64,000 nucleotides of DNA from Halopseudomonas maritima (GCF_021545785.1 NZ_CP079801.1:2910001-2974000), one strand, 5' to 3'; counted from the stretch's first letter, positions 8,280-18,161 are shown. Translations and numbers: made by a program. The notes: generated by a model not told the origin, from the sequence alone.

Positions 8280-8280
<1 letters not shown>
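7477..8280 (-). CDS. rlmA: 23S rRNA (guanine-N1)-methyltransferase RlmA
   Basis: 267 residues. The N-terminal zinc site (Cys6, Cys9, Cys22, His26 in CPHC...CPAGH) and the SAM-binding motif LLDMGCGEGYYT are those of RlmA (RrmA), which methylates G745 of 23S rRNA in helix 35 in E. coli. The gene could be opened 24 codons upstream, but the start at 8280 places the zinc ribbon at the N-terminus as in homologues. Its ATG overlaps the dapE stop by one base (TGATG), so it is coupled to dapE. Confidence 0.93.
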
Positions 8281-9449
<1,169 letters not shown>

Positions 9450-9550
9450 TCATACCAGAGTCATGCGGCGCTCTTCCCGCTTGATCAGGGCAGCTTGCCT
9501 AGGTGACCACCACTCGTTTCCAGTCTGTGGCCGAGAGCGGCATGGGCTGG

Positions 9551-10507
9551 TTAGATTCGCGTGTCGGGCCAGCGCGCTCGACGCCATGCCCGGCGCTGCT
9601 TCTTGCCGAGAAAGGTCCAGGCCAGCAGGCGACTGCGCTTGCTGCCCTGGCCCATGTCGATGATGCGAATGTCGGTAGCGCCGAGGCCGCGCAGTTGTTC
9701 GGGCAGCGCTTTGAGGCTGGCTGCGCTGGCGACCAGCGTCGTGAACCAGAACACCTGCGATGCGTATGTCTTGCTTTGCTCGGCCATGCGCTGCAGAAAG
9801 CCCGCCTCGCCGTCGTCACAGTACAACTCATTGGCGCGACCGCCGAAGTTGCGGCCGGCAGGTGCTTTGCCGAGCCCCTGCCACTTGCGCTCATTGGCCT
9901 GTTGCGCCTCGCTGGCGCTGGCGTAGAAGGGCGGATTGCACAGGGTGAAATCGAACTGCTCCTCGCTGTTGATGATACCGTCGAAGATGCTCTTGGCGTC
10001 GCTCTGCAACCGCAGCGCAATCTGCCCCTGCAAGCTTGGGTTGGCTGTGAGTATCTGCTCGGCGATAGCCAACGCCTCAGCGTCGATGTCGCTCCCAACG
10101 AATTGCCAGCCGTATTCGGCGTTGCCGATCAGCGGATAAATCAGATTGGCCCCGGTGCCCACATCCAGGCCGCGCAGACGCTCTCCCTTGGGAATAACGC
10201 CATCGTGGCTGCTGGCGAGCAGGTCGGCCAGGTGGTGGATAAGGTCGGCGCGCCCGGGGATCGGTGGGCACAGCGCATCTGTGGGTATCTGCCAGTCGGT
10301 AATCTGATACCAATGCTGCAGCAGGGCGCCGTTGAGGCAGCGCAGGGCGGCCGGGTCGGCGAAGTCGATGCTTGCTTGCCCATCCTTGCCGTTTACTAAA
10401 AAGTCCTTTAGTAGCGGGTACTTGCGCGCAATAAGGGCAAGGTCGTAGCGCCCTTGGTAGCGGTTGCGTGGGTGCAGGGTCGGTGACTTGGACGGGCGGC
10501 GGCGCAT
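9551..10507 (-). CDS. rlmF: 23S rRNA (adenine1618-N6)-methyltransferase RlmF
   Basis: 318 residues. The N-terminal LHPRNRYQGRYD motif, a SAM-binding LDVGTGANLIYPL motif and the N6-adenine methyltransferase motif NPPFYAS identify RlmF (YbiN), which methylates A1618 of 23S rRNA. An 11-codon longer frame exists, but ATG at 10507 is preceded by AGGAG at a proper distance. The C-terminus is strongly basic (GKKQRRAWRRARWPD), fitting an rRNA binder. The 134 bases between its stop and dapE hold no gene or clear terminator. Confidence 0.93.
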   Translation of the reverse strand: MRRRPSKSPTLHPRNRYQGRYDLALIARKYPLLKDFLVNGKDGQASIDFADPAALRCLNGALLQHWYQITDWQIPTDALCPPIPGRADLIHHLADLLASSHDGVIPKGERLRGLDVGTGANLIYPLIGNAEYGWQFVGSDIDAEALAIAEQILTANPSLQGQIALRLQSDAKSIFDGIINSEEQFDFTLCNPPFYASASEAQQANERKWQGLGKAPAGRNFGGRANELYCDDGEAGFLQRMAEQSKTYASQVFWFTTLVASAASLKALPEQLRGLGATDIRIIDMGQGSKRSRLLAWTFLGKKQRRAWRRARWPDTRI

Positions 10508-10682
10508 GTTGACTCCTAGGTTAGCGCCGGAGCATCCCACGCGGAGCCAGCGCTGTCACCCGTTGTTCACAGAAGCTGGGGATGAAGCTGTGGATAACTG
10601 CAGGATATCCATGCCAATGCCAGTAGGGCTGGTGGCTGCGCAGAACTGGCTGTTTTTTGCGCAATGCAGCGCAAGAGGGCGC

Positions 10683-10691
10683 TGGTATACT
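10683..10691 (+). promoter_or_regulatory. Extended -10 promoter of tcdA
   Basis: TGG followed directly by TATACT (10686-10691) matches the extended -10 form. No good -35 is seen at 16-18 bases, which extended -10 promoters tolerate. The mRNA would begin only about 15 bases before the start codon. Confidence 0.5.
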
Positions 10692-10701
10692 GTGCCGCCG
10701 C

Positions 10702-10707
10702 AGGAGG
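10702..10707 (+). promoter_or_regulatory. Ribosome-binding site that fixes the tcdA start
   Basis: AGGAGG at 10702-10707 directly abuts an in-frame ATG at 10708 but lies six bases before the next ATG at 10714. Spacing therefore selects 10714. Confidence 0.75.
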
Positions 10708-10713
10708 ATGCCC

Positions 10714-11490
10714 ATGATTACCGAAGACCCCCGTTTTGCTGGAATTGGCCGTTTGTATGGTACCGATTCGCTCGCGCGTCTGGCCGCCAGCCATGTGGTG
10801 GTGGTCGGCATTGGCGGGGTTGGCAGTTGGGTTGCGGAAGCACTGGCGCGTAGTGGTATTGGTCGTATCAGCCTGATCGACATGGACGAAGTTTGCGTCA
10901 GTAACGTCAATCGTCAGTTGCACGCGCTGGATGGTCAGGTCGGCAAGCCCAAGGTTGAAGTAATGGCCGAGCGTTTGCGGGCGATCAGCCCGAGCTGTGA
11001 GGTGCGCGCGGTGATGGATTTTGTCACGCCCAACAATCTGGCCGAGCTGATCACTGACGATATCAACTGCGTGGTGGATTGCATCGACAGCGTCAATGCC
11101 AAGGTGGCGCTGATTGCCTGGTGCCGCCGCCGCAAGATTCCGGTTATCACCACCGGAGGGGCGGGTGGGCAGATTGATCCGACGCAGATCACCGTGGCGG
11201 ACCTGTCCAAGACTGTGAACGATCCGCTGGCCGCCAAGGCACGCTCCCTGCTGCGCCGCGACCACAACTTCCCCCGCGCCGACAGCAAGCGCAGCTTCGG
11301 CGTACCCTGCGTCTACTCGAAAGAGCAACTGCGTTATCCCAAGCCCGATGGCAGCGTCTGCACGCAGAAATCCTTCGTCGGCGAGGGCGTGCGGCTGGAT
11401 TGCTCCGGCGGCTTTGGTGCGGTCACCATGGTCACGGCTACCTTCGGGATGGTGGCTGCCGCGCAGGCGGTGCAGCGCTTGCTGCGCTAG
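10714..11490 (+). CDS. tcdA: tRNA threonylcarbamoyladenosine dehydratase TcdA (CsdL)
   Basis: 258 residues of the ThiF/MoeB/E1-like superfamily. The nucleotide-binding loop GIGGVGS is at 32-38, and the ATP-site helix LIDMDEVCVSNVNRQ follows. TcdA uses ATP to cyclise t6A37 in tRNAs to the ct6A form. The MoeB-type zinc cysteines are not obvious, which separates it from MoeB/ThiF; the C-terminus has the hydrophobic helix GAVTMVTATFGMVAAAQAV typical of TcdA. In E. coli it pairs with the CsdA/CsdE sulfur system; neither is in this window. The stop codon lies inside a 26-base palindrome. Confidence 0.93.
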   Translation: MITEDPRFAGIGRLYGTDSLARLAASHVVVVGIGGVGSWVAEALARSGIGRISLIDMDEVCVSNVNRQLHALDGQVGKPKVEVMAERLRAISPSCEVRAVMDFVTPNNLAELITDDINCVVDCIDSVNAKVALIAWCRRRKIPVITTGGAGGQIDPTQITVADLSKTVNDPLAAKARSLLRRDHNFPRADSKRSFGVPCVYSKEQLRYPKPDGSVCTQKSFVGEGVRLDCSGGFGAVTMVTATFGMVAAAQAVQRLLR

Positions 11491-11501
11491 CGCAGCAAGC
11501 G
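11476..11501 (+). terminator. Perfect palindrome over the tcdA stop codon
   Basis: Arms CGCTTGCTGCG (11476-11486) and CGCAGCAAGCG (11491-11501) flank CTAG, which is itself palindromic, so all 26 bases are self-complementary. The TAG stop of tcdA (11488-11490) sits at its centre. No T-run follows, so it is an uncertain terminator; it could instead protect the 3' end of the mRNA. Confidence 0.5.
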
Positions 11502-11503
11502 GG

Positions 11504-11642
11504 CTGGAAGCTTAAAGCTGGAAGCTGGAAGCCGTTTATCCGGGTAAGTGGCTGTTTTGCCTGATACGGAAGCAGCACGGAAAAAGCCCGCCCGCCCAGA
11601 TCCTGACCTTCCAGCCTCCAGCCTCCAGCCTCCAGCCTCCAG
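11504..11642. repeat. Heptamer-built inverted repeat, site 1
   Basis: The left arm is four heptamers, CTGGAAG CTTAAAG and two more CTGGAAG (11504-11531). The right arm is CTTCCAG plus four copies of CCTCCAG (11608-11642). The arms are complementary in register if G-U pairs are allowed on the minus-strand RNA. They enclose 76 bases without a gene. The same heptamer family recurs after ilvE. Confidence 0.8.
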
Positions 11643-11646
11643 CCAC

Positions 11647-11679
11647 AAAAAAGGCCCGAACCGATCACCGGCACGGGCC
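11647..11679 (-). terminator. Rho-independent terminator of the map-dapD run
   Basis: On the minus strand GGCCCG (11679-11674) pairs with CGGGCC (11658-11653), with an inner CCG/CGG stem, and is followed by six T. It lies about 55 bases after the dapD stop. Confidence 0.85.
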
Positions 11680-11734
11680 TCTTCGCGGACTGCTGGCAGC
11701 TCATCGCTTGCCGCTTGCAGCTCTCACAACGCGA

Positions 11735-12769
11735 TCAGTTGTGGGCGTGCAGCATATCGTTCAGCTGAATCGCGCTCTTGTTGGTCTTGCACTCGATGGC
11801 GCCAGTCTGCGAGTTGCGGCGGAACAGCAGGTCGGACTGGTTGGCCAGGTCGCGGGCCTTGACGATTTCGACCAGGTTGTCGGCGTCGTCCAGCAGCGCG
11901 ACCTTGATGCCGGCCGTGATGTACAGACCGGCTTCAACAGTGCAGCGGTCGCCCAGCGGGATACCGATACCGGCGTTGGCGCCGATCAGGCAGCCTTCGC
12001 CCACGGAGATGACGATATTGCCGCCGCCGGACAGGGTGCCCATGGTGGAGCAACCGCCGCCCAGGTCGGAACCCTTGCCAACGAATACGCCAGCAGAGAT
12101 GCGGCCTTCAACCATGCTGGTGCCTGCGGTACCGGCGTTGAAGTTGATGAAACCTTCGTGCATGACGGTGGTGCCTTCGCCCACGTAGGCGCCCAGACGC
12201 ACACGGGCGGTGTCGGCGATGCGGATGCCGGCCGGCACCACGTAGTCGGTCATGGACGGGAACTTGTCGATGCTGTGTACAACCAGCGAGTTACCCTTCA
12301 TGCGGGCAGCCATCTGGCGCTGCGGCAGTTCGCTGATGTCGATAGCGCCTTCAGTGGTCCAGGCAACGTTCGGCAGCAGCGGGAAGATGCCGGCCAGCAC
12401 CACGCCGTGCGGCTTGACCAGACGGTGCGAGAGCAGGTGCAGCTTGAGGTAGGCTTCCGGCGTGGAGCTGGGTGCTTCGTCGCTGGCCAGTACGGTGGCG
12501 ACCAGCGGGCGAGCGCTGTCGGCCATCTGTGCGACCAGTGCAGCCTGCTCGCTGAAACCGGCCGCATTCAGTGCCTGGCTCAGTGCGCCGCATTGGTTGG
12601 CGGCAAAGCTGATGGCCTGGTTGCCTTCGGCATAGCCAAGCTCAGCCTTGACCACGTCGATCAGGGCGTTGCTGGGGTTGAGCAGGGGCTGAGGATAGAA
12701 CACCTCCAGCCAATCACCTGCGCTGTTCTGGGTGCCGATGCCAAAGGCCAGACTGAAACATTCACTCAT
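11735..12769 (-). CDS. dapD: Tetrahydrodipicolinate N-succinyltransferase
   Basis: 344 residues. DapD moves succinyl from succinyl-CoA to tetrahydrodipicolinate, the entry step of the succinylase branch of lysine and diaminopimelate synthesis. The central and C-terminal part is a left-handed beta helix of hexapeptide repeats (for example VRLGAYVGEGTTVMHEGFI, LGGGCSTMGTLSGGG). The protein is of the longer type found in pseudomonads and actinobacteria rather than the 274-residue E. coli form. It is the last gene of the map-glnD-dapC-yffB-dapD run; a 24-base gap separates it from yffB, and a strong terminator follows. Confidence 0.96.
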   Translation of the reverse strand: MSECFSLAFGIGTQNSAGDWLEVFYPQPLLNPSNALIDVVKAELGYAEGNQAISFAANQCGALSQALNAAGFSEQAALVAQMADSARPLVATVLASDEAPSSTPEAYLKLHLLSHRLVKPHGVVLAGIFPLLPNVAWTTEGAIDISELPQRQMAARMKGNSLVVHSIDKFPSMTDYVVPAGIRIADTARVRLGAYVGEGTTVMHEGFINFNAGTAGTSMVEGRISAGVFVGKGSDLGGGCSTMGTLSGGGNIVISVGEGCLIGANAGIGIPLGDRCTVEAGLYITAGIKVALLDDADNLVEIVKARDLANQSDLLFRRNSQTGAIECKTNKSAIQLNDMLHAHN

Positions 12770-12793
12770 GGGGCGGTTCCTTTGATGCTAGTG

Positions 12794-13147
12794 CTATGCA
12801 TTGGATTCAAACGCGCTGGCATACCACTCCGGCTTGAAGCCGACCAGGCGCTGTGAGCCGATATCCAGTACCGGTCTTTTTATCATCGAGGGGTTGGCTT
12901 GCATCAGCGCAACCGCCTTGTCTGTATCGAGGTTTTCCTTGTCCGCATCGTCGAGCTTGCGGAAGGTGGTGCCCTTGCGGTTGAGGATCACTTCCCAGCC
13001 GTGCTCAGTGCACCAGGCTTGCAGCCGTTCGGCGTCGATGCCCTGGGTCTTGTAGTCGTGAAACTGGTAGTCGACGCCATGTTGGTCCAGCCAGGTACGG
13101 GCCTTTTTCATGGTGTCGCAGGCCTTGATGCCGTACAGGGTGATCAT
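12794..13147 (-). CDS. yffB: ArsC/Spx-family protein YffB
   Basis: 117 residues of the arsenate-reductase-like thioredoxin fold. The N-terminal LYGIKACDTMKKA has a single active-site Cys10, and RP in MIKRPVLDI marks the substrate-anion loop. The YffB branch lacks the usual ArsC operon partners; reports for Pseudomonas relatives suggest a glutathione-dependent thiol reductase, not arsenate detoxification. Its place between dapC and dapD (2-base gap after dapC, 24 before dapD) is conserved in several pseudomonads as I recall, but a link to diaminopimelate synthesis is not established. Confidence 0.88.
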   Translation of the reverse strand: MITLYGIKACDTMKKARTWLDQHGVDYQFHDYKTQGIDAERLQAWCTEHGWEVILNRKGTTFRKLDDADKENLDTDKAVALMQANPSMIKRPVLDIGSQRLVGFKPEWYASAFESNA

Positions 13148-13149
13148 GC

Positions 13150-14346
13150 TTACAGGCTCCTGATGAAGTCGCGGATGCGTTCGGCTGCTTCAATGCACTC
13201 GTCCAGCGGGGCGACCAGCGCCATGCGGACCCGTCCGGCGCCGGGATTATAACCATCAATTTCCCGTGACAGGTAACGTCCGGGCACTACGGCGACGTTC
13301 TGCTCGGCCAGCAGCCGGGCGGTGAAGGTCTCGTCGTCGATGGGTGTTTTGGGCCACAGGTAGAACCCGGCGTCGGGGCGCTCAACGTCCATCACGTCGC
13401 CGAGAATGGCAAGAACAGCGTCGAACTTGGCCTGATACTGGGCGCGGTTGTCGGCGACGTGGGCCTCGTCATTCCAGGCGGCGATGCTGGCGATCTGGCT
13501 GTGAACCGGCATGGCGCAGCCGTGGTAGGTGCGGTAGGTCAGGTACGGCTTGAGCAGGCTGGCGTCGCCGGCGACAAAGCCGGAGCGCAGCCCTGGCAGG
13601 TTGGAGCGCTTGGACAGGCTGTGGAATACCACGCAGCGGGCGTAGTCGTTGCGGCCCATGGCGGCGCAGGCTTGCAGCAGGCCAACCGGTGCAGGGCCGT
13701 CTGGCGCATAGATTTCGCTGTAACACTCGTCGGAGGCGATGACAAAGTCGTACTGGTCTGCCAGCTTGATCAACTGCTGCAGGGCTTCCAGCGGAATTAC
13801 CGCGCCGGTCGGGTTGCCTGGTGTGCAGATGAATAGCAGCTGGCAGCGCTGCCAGATCTCGGCCGGAACAGCGCTGAAGTCCGGAATAAAGCCGTTGCTG
13901 CCGTCGCAAGCCAGGTAGTGCGGCTCCACGCCCGCCAGAAACGCCGCCCCTTCGTAGATTTGATAGAAGGGGTTGGGGCTGACCACCAGGCCCTGCGGGT
14001 CGCGCGCAATCAGCGCTTGAGTGAAGGAAAACAGCGCCTCGCGGGTGCCGTTGACCGGAATGATGTTGCTGTTGATATCCAAGCTGCCGGCAGATAGCGC
14101 AAAGCGCTTGGTCAGCCAGTCGGCAATGCTCTGACGCAGCTCGGGCTTGCCCTGGGTGGTCGGGTAGACCGCTGCCTGGTTTAGGTTGTCGGCCAGCGCC
14201 TGCAGTACGAACGGCGGTGACGGGTGCTTGGGCTCGCCAATCGACAGCGAAATCGGGCGCAGCGCCGGGTTCGGGGTAACGTCGGCGATCAGGGCGCGCA
14301 GCTTTTCAAAGGGGTAGGGCTGCAGGCGCTGCAGGTCGTGATTCAT
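13150..14346 (-). CDS. dapC: Succinyldiaminopimelate transaminase
   Basis: 398 residues, class I fold aminotransferase using pyridoxal phosphate. The PLP lysine is Lys246 in HSLSKRSNLPG, followed by the phosphate-binding Arg in GLRSGF; the substrate-binding stretch is CTPGNPTGA. It converts N-succinyl-2-amino-6-ketopimelate to N-succinyl-LL-diaminopimelate using glutamate. The family assignment is DapC rather than aspartate transaminase on the basis of the N-terminus (LQPYPFEKLRALI) and its dap neighbours. It lies 9 bases after glnD on the minus strand. Confidence 0.93.
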   Translation of the reverse strand: MNHDLQRLQPYPFEKLRALIADVTPNPALRPISLSIGEPKHPSPPFVLQALADNLNQAAVYPTTQGKPELRQSIADWLTKRFALSAGSLDINSNIIPVNGTREALFSFTQALIARDPQGLVVSPNPFYQIYEGAAFLAGVEPHYLACDGSNGFIPDFSAVPAEIWQRCQLLFICTPGNPTGAVIPLEALQQLIKLADQYDFVIASDECYSEIYAPDGPAPVGLLQACAAMGRNDYARCVVFHSLSKRSNLPGLRSGFVAGDASLLKPYLTYRTYHGCAMPVHSQIASIAAWNDEAHVADNRAQYQAKFDAVLAILGDVMDVERPDAGFYLWPKTPIDDETFTARLLAEQNVAVVPGRYLSREIDGYNPGAGRVRMALVAPLDECIEAAERIRDFIRSL

Positions 14347-14355
14347 TGTGTGTCC

Positions 14356-17058
14356 TCAGGGGCCGATGGCGATGGGGCTGCTGTACTCCTGCGCGGTCGG
14401 CTGGGTACTGCTGAGTGTGTCGATGATGGTTTGCTGCAGGCGCTGGCACAGCTGTGGGTCCGACAGCGCCTGGTTGTTGGCGTCGGTGATGACGAACACG
14501 TCGTCCACGCGCTCGCCGAGGGTAACAATCTTGGCGTTTTGTACGCTGATGTCGAAGTCCAGCAGGATGCGGCCCATGCGGGCGAGCAGGCCTGGGCGGT
14601 CCGGTGCGCTGAGCTCAAGAATGGTGTGCTGCCCGCTCGGGTCATTGGAAATGGTGACCTCGGGGGCGAAGGCAAAGTGCTTGAGCTGGCGCGGTACCCG
14701 GCGCTGGATGATGGTCGGGAAGGCGTCCGGGTCGGAGAGGGCGTCGATCAGGTCGCGCTTGATCTGGCGAATGCGCTCGGGGTTGTCGCCAATCGAGCCG
14801 CCGTCGGAATCCAGCACGATATAGGTGTCCAGGCTGAACTGGCTGGTGGAGGTGATGATGCGCGCATCCTGAATGCTCAGGTTGAGCTGATCCATCGCCG
14901 ACACCGTCGCCGCAAAGAGGTCGTTCTGCTCCGGGGTATAGATGAAGATCTGAGTCGCGCCCTCAAACTCGCGCTGGGCGGTTTCCTTGATCAGCACCAG
15001 CGGGCTTTGGCGTTGGCCGTGCTGGGCAATGGCCTCGGTGTGCCAGGCCACGTCGCTGGCGGTGTGACGCAGAAAATAATCATCACCCAGCTCAACCCAG
15101 AGGGCTTCGGCATCTTCTTCGTCTACGCCGTTGCGCACCAGAATGTCGAGCGCCGCCTGCTGTGTCTGACGGATGTGCTCCTCGCGGTCTGGTGGGTTGT
15201 CCAGGCCACGGCGCAGCGCGCGCTTGGTTTCGGTGTAGAGCTGGCGCAGCAAGGACGCGCGCCAGGAGTTCCACAGCGTCGGGTTGGTGGCGTTGATGTC
15301 GGCAATGGTCAGCACATAGAGATAGTCGAGCCGCACCTGGTTGCCGACCTTGGTGGCAAAGTCGTGGATCTCCAGCGGGTCGGAAATGTCCTTGCGCTGC
15401 GCTGTAGTGGACATCAACAGGTGGTTCTCGACCAGCCAGCTGACCAGGTGGGTATCCCAGGCCGGCAGGTGATGGCGCTGGCAGAACAGCTCGGCGTCGA
15501 CCGCGCCCAGCTCCGAATGGTCGCCGCCGCGCCCCTTGGCGATGTCGTGGTACAGCCCGGCCATGTACAACAGGTCCGGCTTGGGCAGGCGGCAGAAGAT
15601 GCGCCAGGCCAGCGGGTAACGGTCCTGATACTCGGGCCAGCTGAGCTTGCGCAGGTGCTTGATCAGGTTCAGCGTGTGCGCGTCCACGGTATAGATGTGG
15701 AACAGGTCGTGCTGCATCTGGCCGACGATCTTGCCGAACTCGGGCAGGTAGCGGCCGAGGATGCCGTAGCGATTCATGCGGCGCAGGTTGCGGTGAATGC
15801 CTTCCTTGCAGCGGAACAGCTCAATGAACAGGCTGGTGTTGCGAATGTCGCTGCGGAAGTTGTCGTCGATCAGGTGGCGGTGGTCGCGCAGCAGGCGAAT
15901 GCTGTCGGCCCGCACGCCGCGAATGTCCGGGTTCTGCGCCATCAGCAGGAAAATTTCCAGAATGGCGAAGGGGGTGCGCTTGAAGACGTTCGGGTTGGTG
16001 ACTTCGATGTAGTGGTTGCGTACCTGGAAGCGGCTGTTGAGGGGGCGAATGTCCGCTGCCTCGGCATTGCGCAGCAGGATCTCCTCGAAGTGCTGCATCA
16101 GCAAATCGTTCAGCTCCGACAACGACATCACCACGCGGTAGTACTTCTGCATGAAGCGCTCGACAGCCAGCTTGCTGTCGGTGCCTTCATAGCCGAGCAG
16201 CTTGGCCAGGGCGCGTTGGTGGTCGAACAGCAGCCGGTCCTCGGCGCGGCCGGCCAGCATGTGCAGGGCGAAGCGCACCTTCCAGAGGAAGGCGCGGCCG
16301 TCGGCCAGGATGGTGTATTCGGGCTCGTTCAGAAAACCCTGTTGCACCAGTTCGCGCAGGTCATTGGTGCCAAAGTGGCGCAGGGCAACCCAGCCAATGG
16401 TCTGGATATTGCGTAACCCGCCCGGCGAGCTTTTGACGTTGGGCTCCAGATTGTATTCGGTATCGTTGAACTTGGCGTGGCGTGCTTGCTGCTCGGCGCG
16501 CTTGGCGCGGAAGAACTCGGCGTCGTTCCACATGTGGTCGGTGCCGATGGCTGTCATCATCTCCTGACGCAGTGCCTCGTCGCCGGCCAGGGTGCGCGAT
16601 TCCATCAGGTTGGTGATGACGGTGATGTCCGCCGCCGCCTCCTGCTGGCACTCCTCGATACTGCGCACGCTCTGGCCGACCTCCAGGCCAATATCCCAGA
16701 GCAGCAGCAGAAAGGCTTCGATGGCGTCGCGAAAGGGTTCGGCATCGCCGCGCAGCAGAATCAGCAAGTCGATGTCTGAATGTGGATGCAGCTCGCCGCG
16801 GCCGTAGCCGCCTACGGCCAGCAGGGCAATGCCCGGGTTGCTGGCGCAGTCCAGCCGGGCCCAGGCCTGCTGCAGAATCTGATCGGTGAACCAGGCGCGT
16901 TCGTGGATCAGCTGGTGGATGTCGCGGCCATCGGTAAAACGCTGCGCTATGACGTTGTCAGCCTGACGAATGGCCTTCTTGAAGGCCGCTATCGGGCTGC
17001 TCTTGATTGCCAGCTCGGCCTGAAACTGGCCGGGGTCGAAAAGCGCGTCATCCATCAT
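14356..17058 (-). CDS. glnD: Bifunctional PII uridylyltransferase / uridylyl-removing enzyme
   Basis: 900 residues in the standard order: nucleotidyltransferase domain with [19 protein letters not shown] (residues about 90-110), a central HD hydrolase domain with [18 protein letters not shown], and two C-terminal ACT domains that sense glutamine (second one begins [20 protein letters not shown]). GlnD uridylylates PII when glutamine is low and removes the groups when it is high, setting nitrogen signalling to NtrBC and, through GlnE, glutamine synthetase. GlnE is also in this window, 37 kb away. Two consecutive ATG codons open the frame, and the first is used here. Confidence 0.96.
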   Translation of the reverse strand: MMDDALFDPGQFQAELAIKSSPIAAFKKAIRQADNVIAQRFTDGRDIHQLIHERAWFTDQILQQAWARLDCASNPGIALLAVGGYGRGELHPHSDIDLLILLRGDAEPFRDAIEAFLLLLWDIGLEVGQSVRSIEECQQEAAADITVITNLMESRTLAGDEALRQEMMTAIGTDHMWNDAEFFRAKRAEQQARHAKFNDTEYNLEPNVKSSPGGLRNIQTIGWVALRHFGTNDLRELVQQGFLNEPEYTILADGRAFLWKVRFALHMLAGRAEDRLLFDHQRALAKLLGYEGTDSKLAVERFMQKYYRVVMSLSELNDLLMQHFEEILLRNAEAADIRPLNSRFQVRNHYIEVTNPNVFKRTPFAILEIFLLMAQNPDIRGVRADSIRLLRDHRHLIDDNFRSDIRNTSLFIELFRCKEGIHRNLRRMNRYGILGRYLPEFGKIVGQMQHDLFHIYTVDAHTLNLIKHLRKLSWPEYQDRYPLAWRIFCRLPKPDLLYMAGLYHDIAKGRGGDHSELGAVDAELFCQRHHLPAWDTHLVSWLVENHLLMSTTAQRKDISDPLEIHDFATKVGNQVRLDYLYVLTIADINATNPTLWNSWRASLLRQLYTETKRALRRGLDNPPDREEHIRQTQQAALDILVRNGVDEEDAEALWVELGDDYFLRHTASDVAWHTEAIAQHGQRQSPLVLIKETAQREFEGATQIFIYTPEQNDLFAATVSAMDQLNLSIQDARIITSTSQFSLDTYIVLDSDGGSIGDNPERIRQIKRDLIDALSDPDAFPTIIQRRVPRQLKHFAFAPEVTISNDPSGQHTILELSAPDRPGLLARMGRILLDFDISVQNAKIVTLGERVDDVFVITDANNQALSDPQLCQRLQQTIIDTLSSTQPTAQEYSSPIAIGP

Positions 17059-17089
17059 TCAGTTCCTCGGCAGGTAGCCGTACAGCGAC

Positions 17090-17878
17090 TCAGCGGAAGC
17101 TTTCCTCGGTGCGCAGGGTCAGTACTTCGTAACCATCGGCGGTGACCAGAATGGTGTGCTCCCATTGCGCGGACAGCTTGCGGTCCTTAGTGATGGCGGT
17201 CCAGTTGTCGCCGAGCAGACGTGTTTCCGGGCGGCCCTGGTTGATCATGGGTTCGATGGTGAAGGTCATGCCTTCCTGCAGCTCCATGCCGGTGCCGGCC
17301 CGGCCGTAGTGAAGCACCTGCGGGTCTTCATGAAATACCTTGCCGATGCCGTGGCCGCAGTACTCGCGCACCACGCTGTAGCGGTTGGCGTGCGCGTGTT
17401 CCTGAATGACGGCGCCAATGTCTCCCAGACGTGCACCCGGTCGCACCACAGAGATGCCCTTGTACAGGCACTCCTGGGTTACCTGCGCCAGACGCTGCGC
17501 CCATTCGGGCGTGTCGCCGACCATAAACATCTTGCTGGTGTCGCCGTGATAGCCGTCTTTGATAACCGTGATGTCGATATTCAGCGCATCACCGTTCTTC
17601 AGCGGCTTCTCGTTCGGGATGCCGTGGCAGACAACGTGATTGATGGAGGTGCAGATGGACTTGGGGAAGGGCATGCGGCCCGGTGCGCCGCCGTAGTTCA
17701 GCGGGGCGGGAATGGCTTTCTGCACGTTGACGATGTAGTCATGGCAGATGCGGTCGAGCTCTTCGGTGGTGACGCCGGGCTGGACGTGCTCGCCGATCAT
17801 CTCCAGAACCTCGGCCGCCAGGCGGCCGGCAACGCGCATGCCGGCAATATCTTCAGCGGTCTTGATGGTAACGGTCAT
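17090..17878 (-). CDS. map: Methionine aminopeptidase, type I
   Basis: 262 residues of the pita-bread metallopeptidase fold. Metal ligands are recognisable in DGYHGDTSKMF (two Asp), GHGIGKVFHEDP (His) and the C-terminal Glu residues in FTIEPMI and SAQWEHTILVT. It removes the initiator methionine when the next residue is small. It is divergent from rpsB, a conserved arrangement in gammaproteobacteria, and is the first gene of the run that continues into glnD (31-base gap). Confidence 0.96.
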   Translation of the reverse strand: MTVTIKTAEDIAGMRVAGRLAAEVLEMIGEHVQPGVTTEELDRICHDYIVNVQKAIPAPLNYGGAPGRMPFPKSICTSINHVVCHGIPNEKPLKNGDALNIDITVIKDGYHGDTSKMFMVGDTPEWAQRLAQVTQECLYKGISVVRPGARLGDIGAVIQEHAHANRYSVVREYCGHGIGKVFHEDPQVLHYGRAGTGMELQEGMTFTIEPMINQGRPETRLLGDNWTAITKDRKLSAQWEHTILVTADGYEVLTLRTEESFR

Positions 17879-18014
17879 GGCTGGACTCTCTCGATTGGGC
17901 GCCGGCTGGCGATGATGGAAAAACCCCGGATTCTAACAGACCTGCGCCGTGCTGTTGAGCGGCCCGTGCGTCGCTCGTGTCAGGGCAAAGCTTTATTCGC
18001 GATGGGGGATGTGG

Positions 18015-18161
18015 TATAAAGCGCCCCGCCGAGCAATCAGCCTAGTGGCTCGCTTGGCGAATCAACCTAAAACCGCACACGTATCGACACGGTGTCCTGG
18101 GTGCCCTTCGGGGTTGGATGCTGGGATGCGTGGAGGCCTAACCCGACTTATTGGAGTAATC
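18015..18161 (+). promoter_or_regulatory. rpsB promoter -10 and S2-type leader RNA
   Basis: TATAAA at 18015-18020 is a likely -10; the -35 17 bases upstream (TTTATT, 17992-17997) is weak. The leader from about 18086 contains a GACA/TGTC hairpin, a CCC-TTCG-GGG tetraloop hairpin (18104-18113) and GGGTT (18111-18115) able to pair with AACCC (18140-18144). The end GCGTGGAGGCCTAACCC resembles the conserved gammaproteobacterial rpsB leader through which S2 represses its own operon. The match is from memory. Confidence 0.6.

Larger units (their letters stand above)
10508..10713. promoter_or_regulatory. Divergent rlmF / tcdA region with DnaA-box-like sites
   Basis: TGTGGATAA at 10590-10598 is a perfect DnaA 9-mer (reverse TTATCCACA), and TTGTTCACA at 10562-10570 is one mismatch from the looser consensus TTATNCACA. 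The region also carries the tcdA promoter. Two boxes are too few for an origin; DnaA-linked regulation or titration is only a possibility. Confidence 0.4.

Noticed and set aside
10562..10598. Replication origin
   Set aside because: Only one perfect DnaA box and one near match, no AT-rich unwinding stretch, no dnaA or other origin genes.
11614..11641. CRISPR-like tandem repeat
   Set aside because: Units are 7 bases with no spacers, and no cas gene is nearby; it is the right arm of an inverted heptamer array.
12794..13147. Arsenate resistance reductase
   Set aside because: No arsR or arsB neighbours, and the KACDTMKKA active site is the YffB type.
14224..16416. 730-codon open frame on the plus strand
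   Set aside because: It lies wholly antisense to glnD, is rich in V, A, Q and H in the manner of GC-rich antisense frames, and has no recognisable motif.
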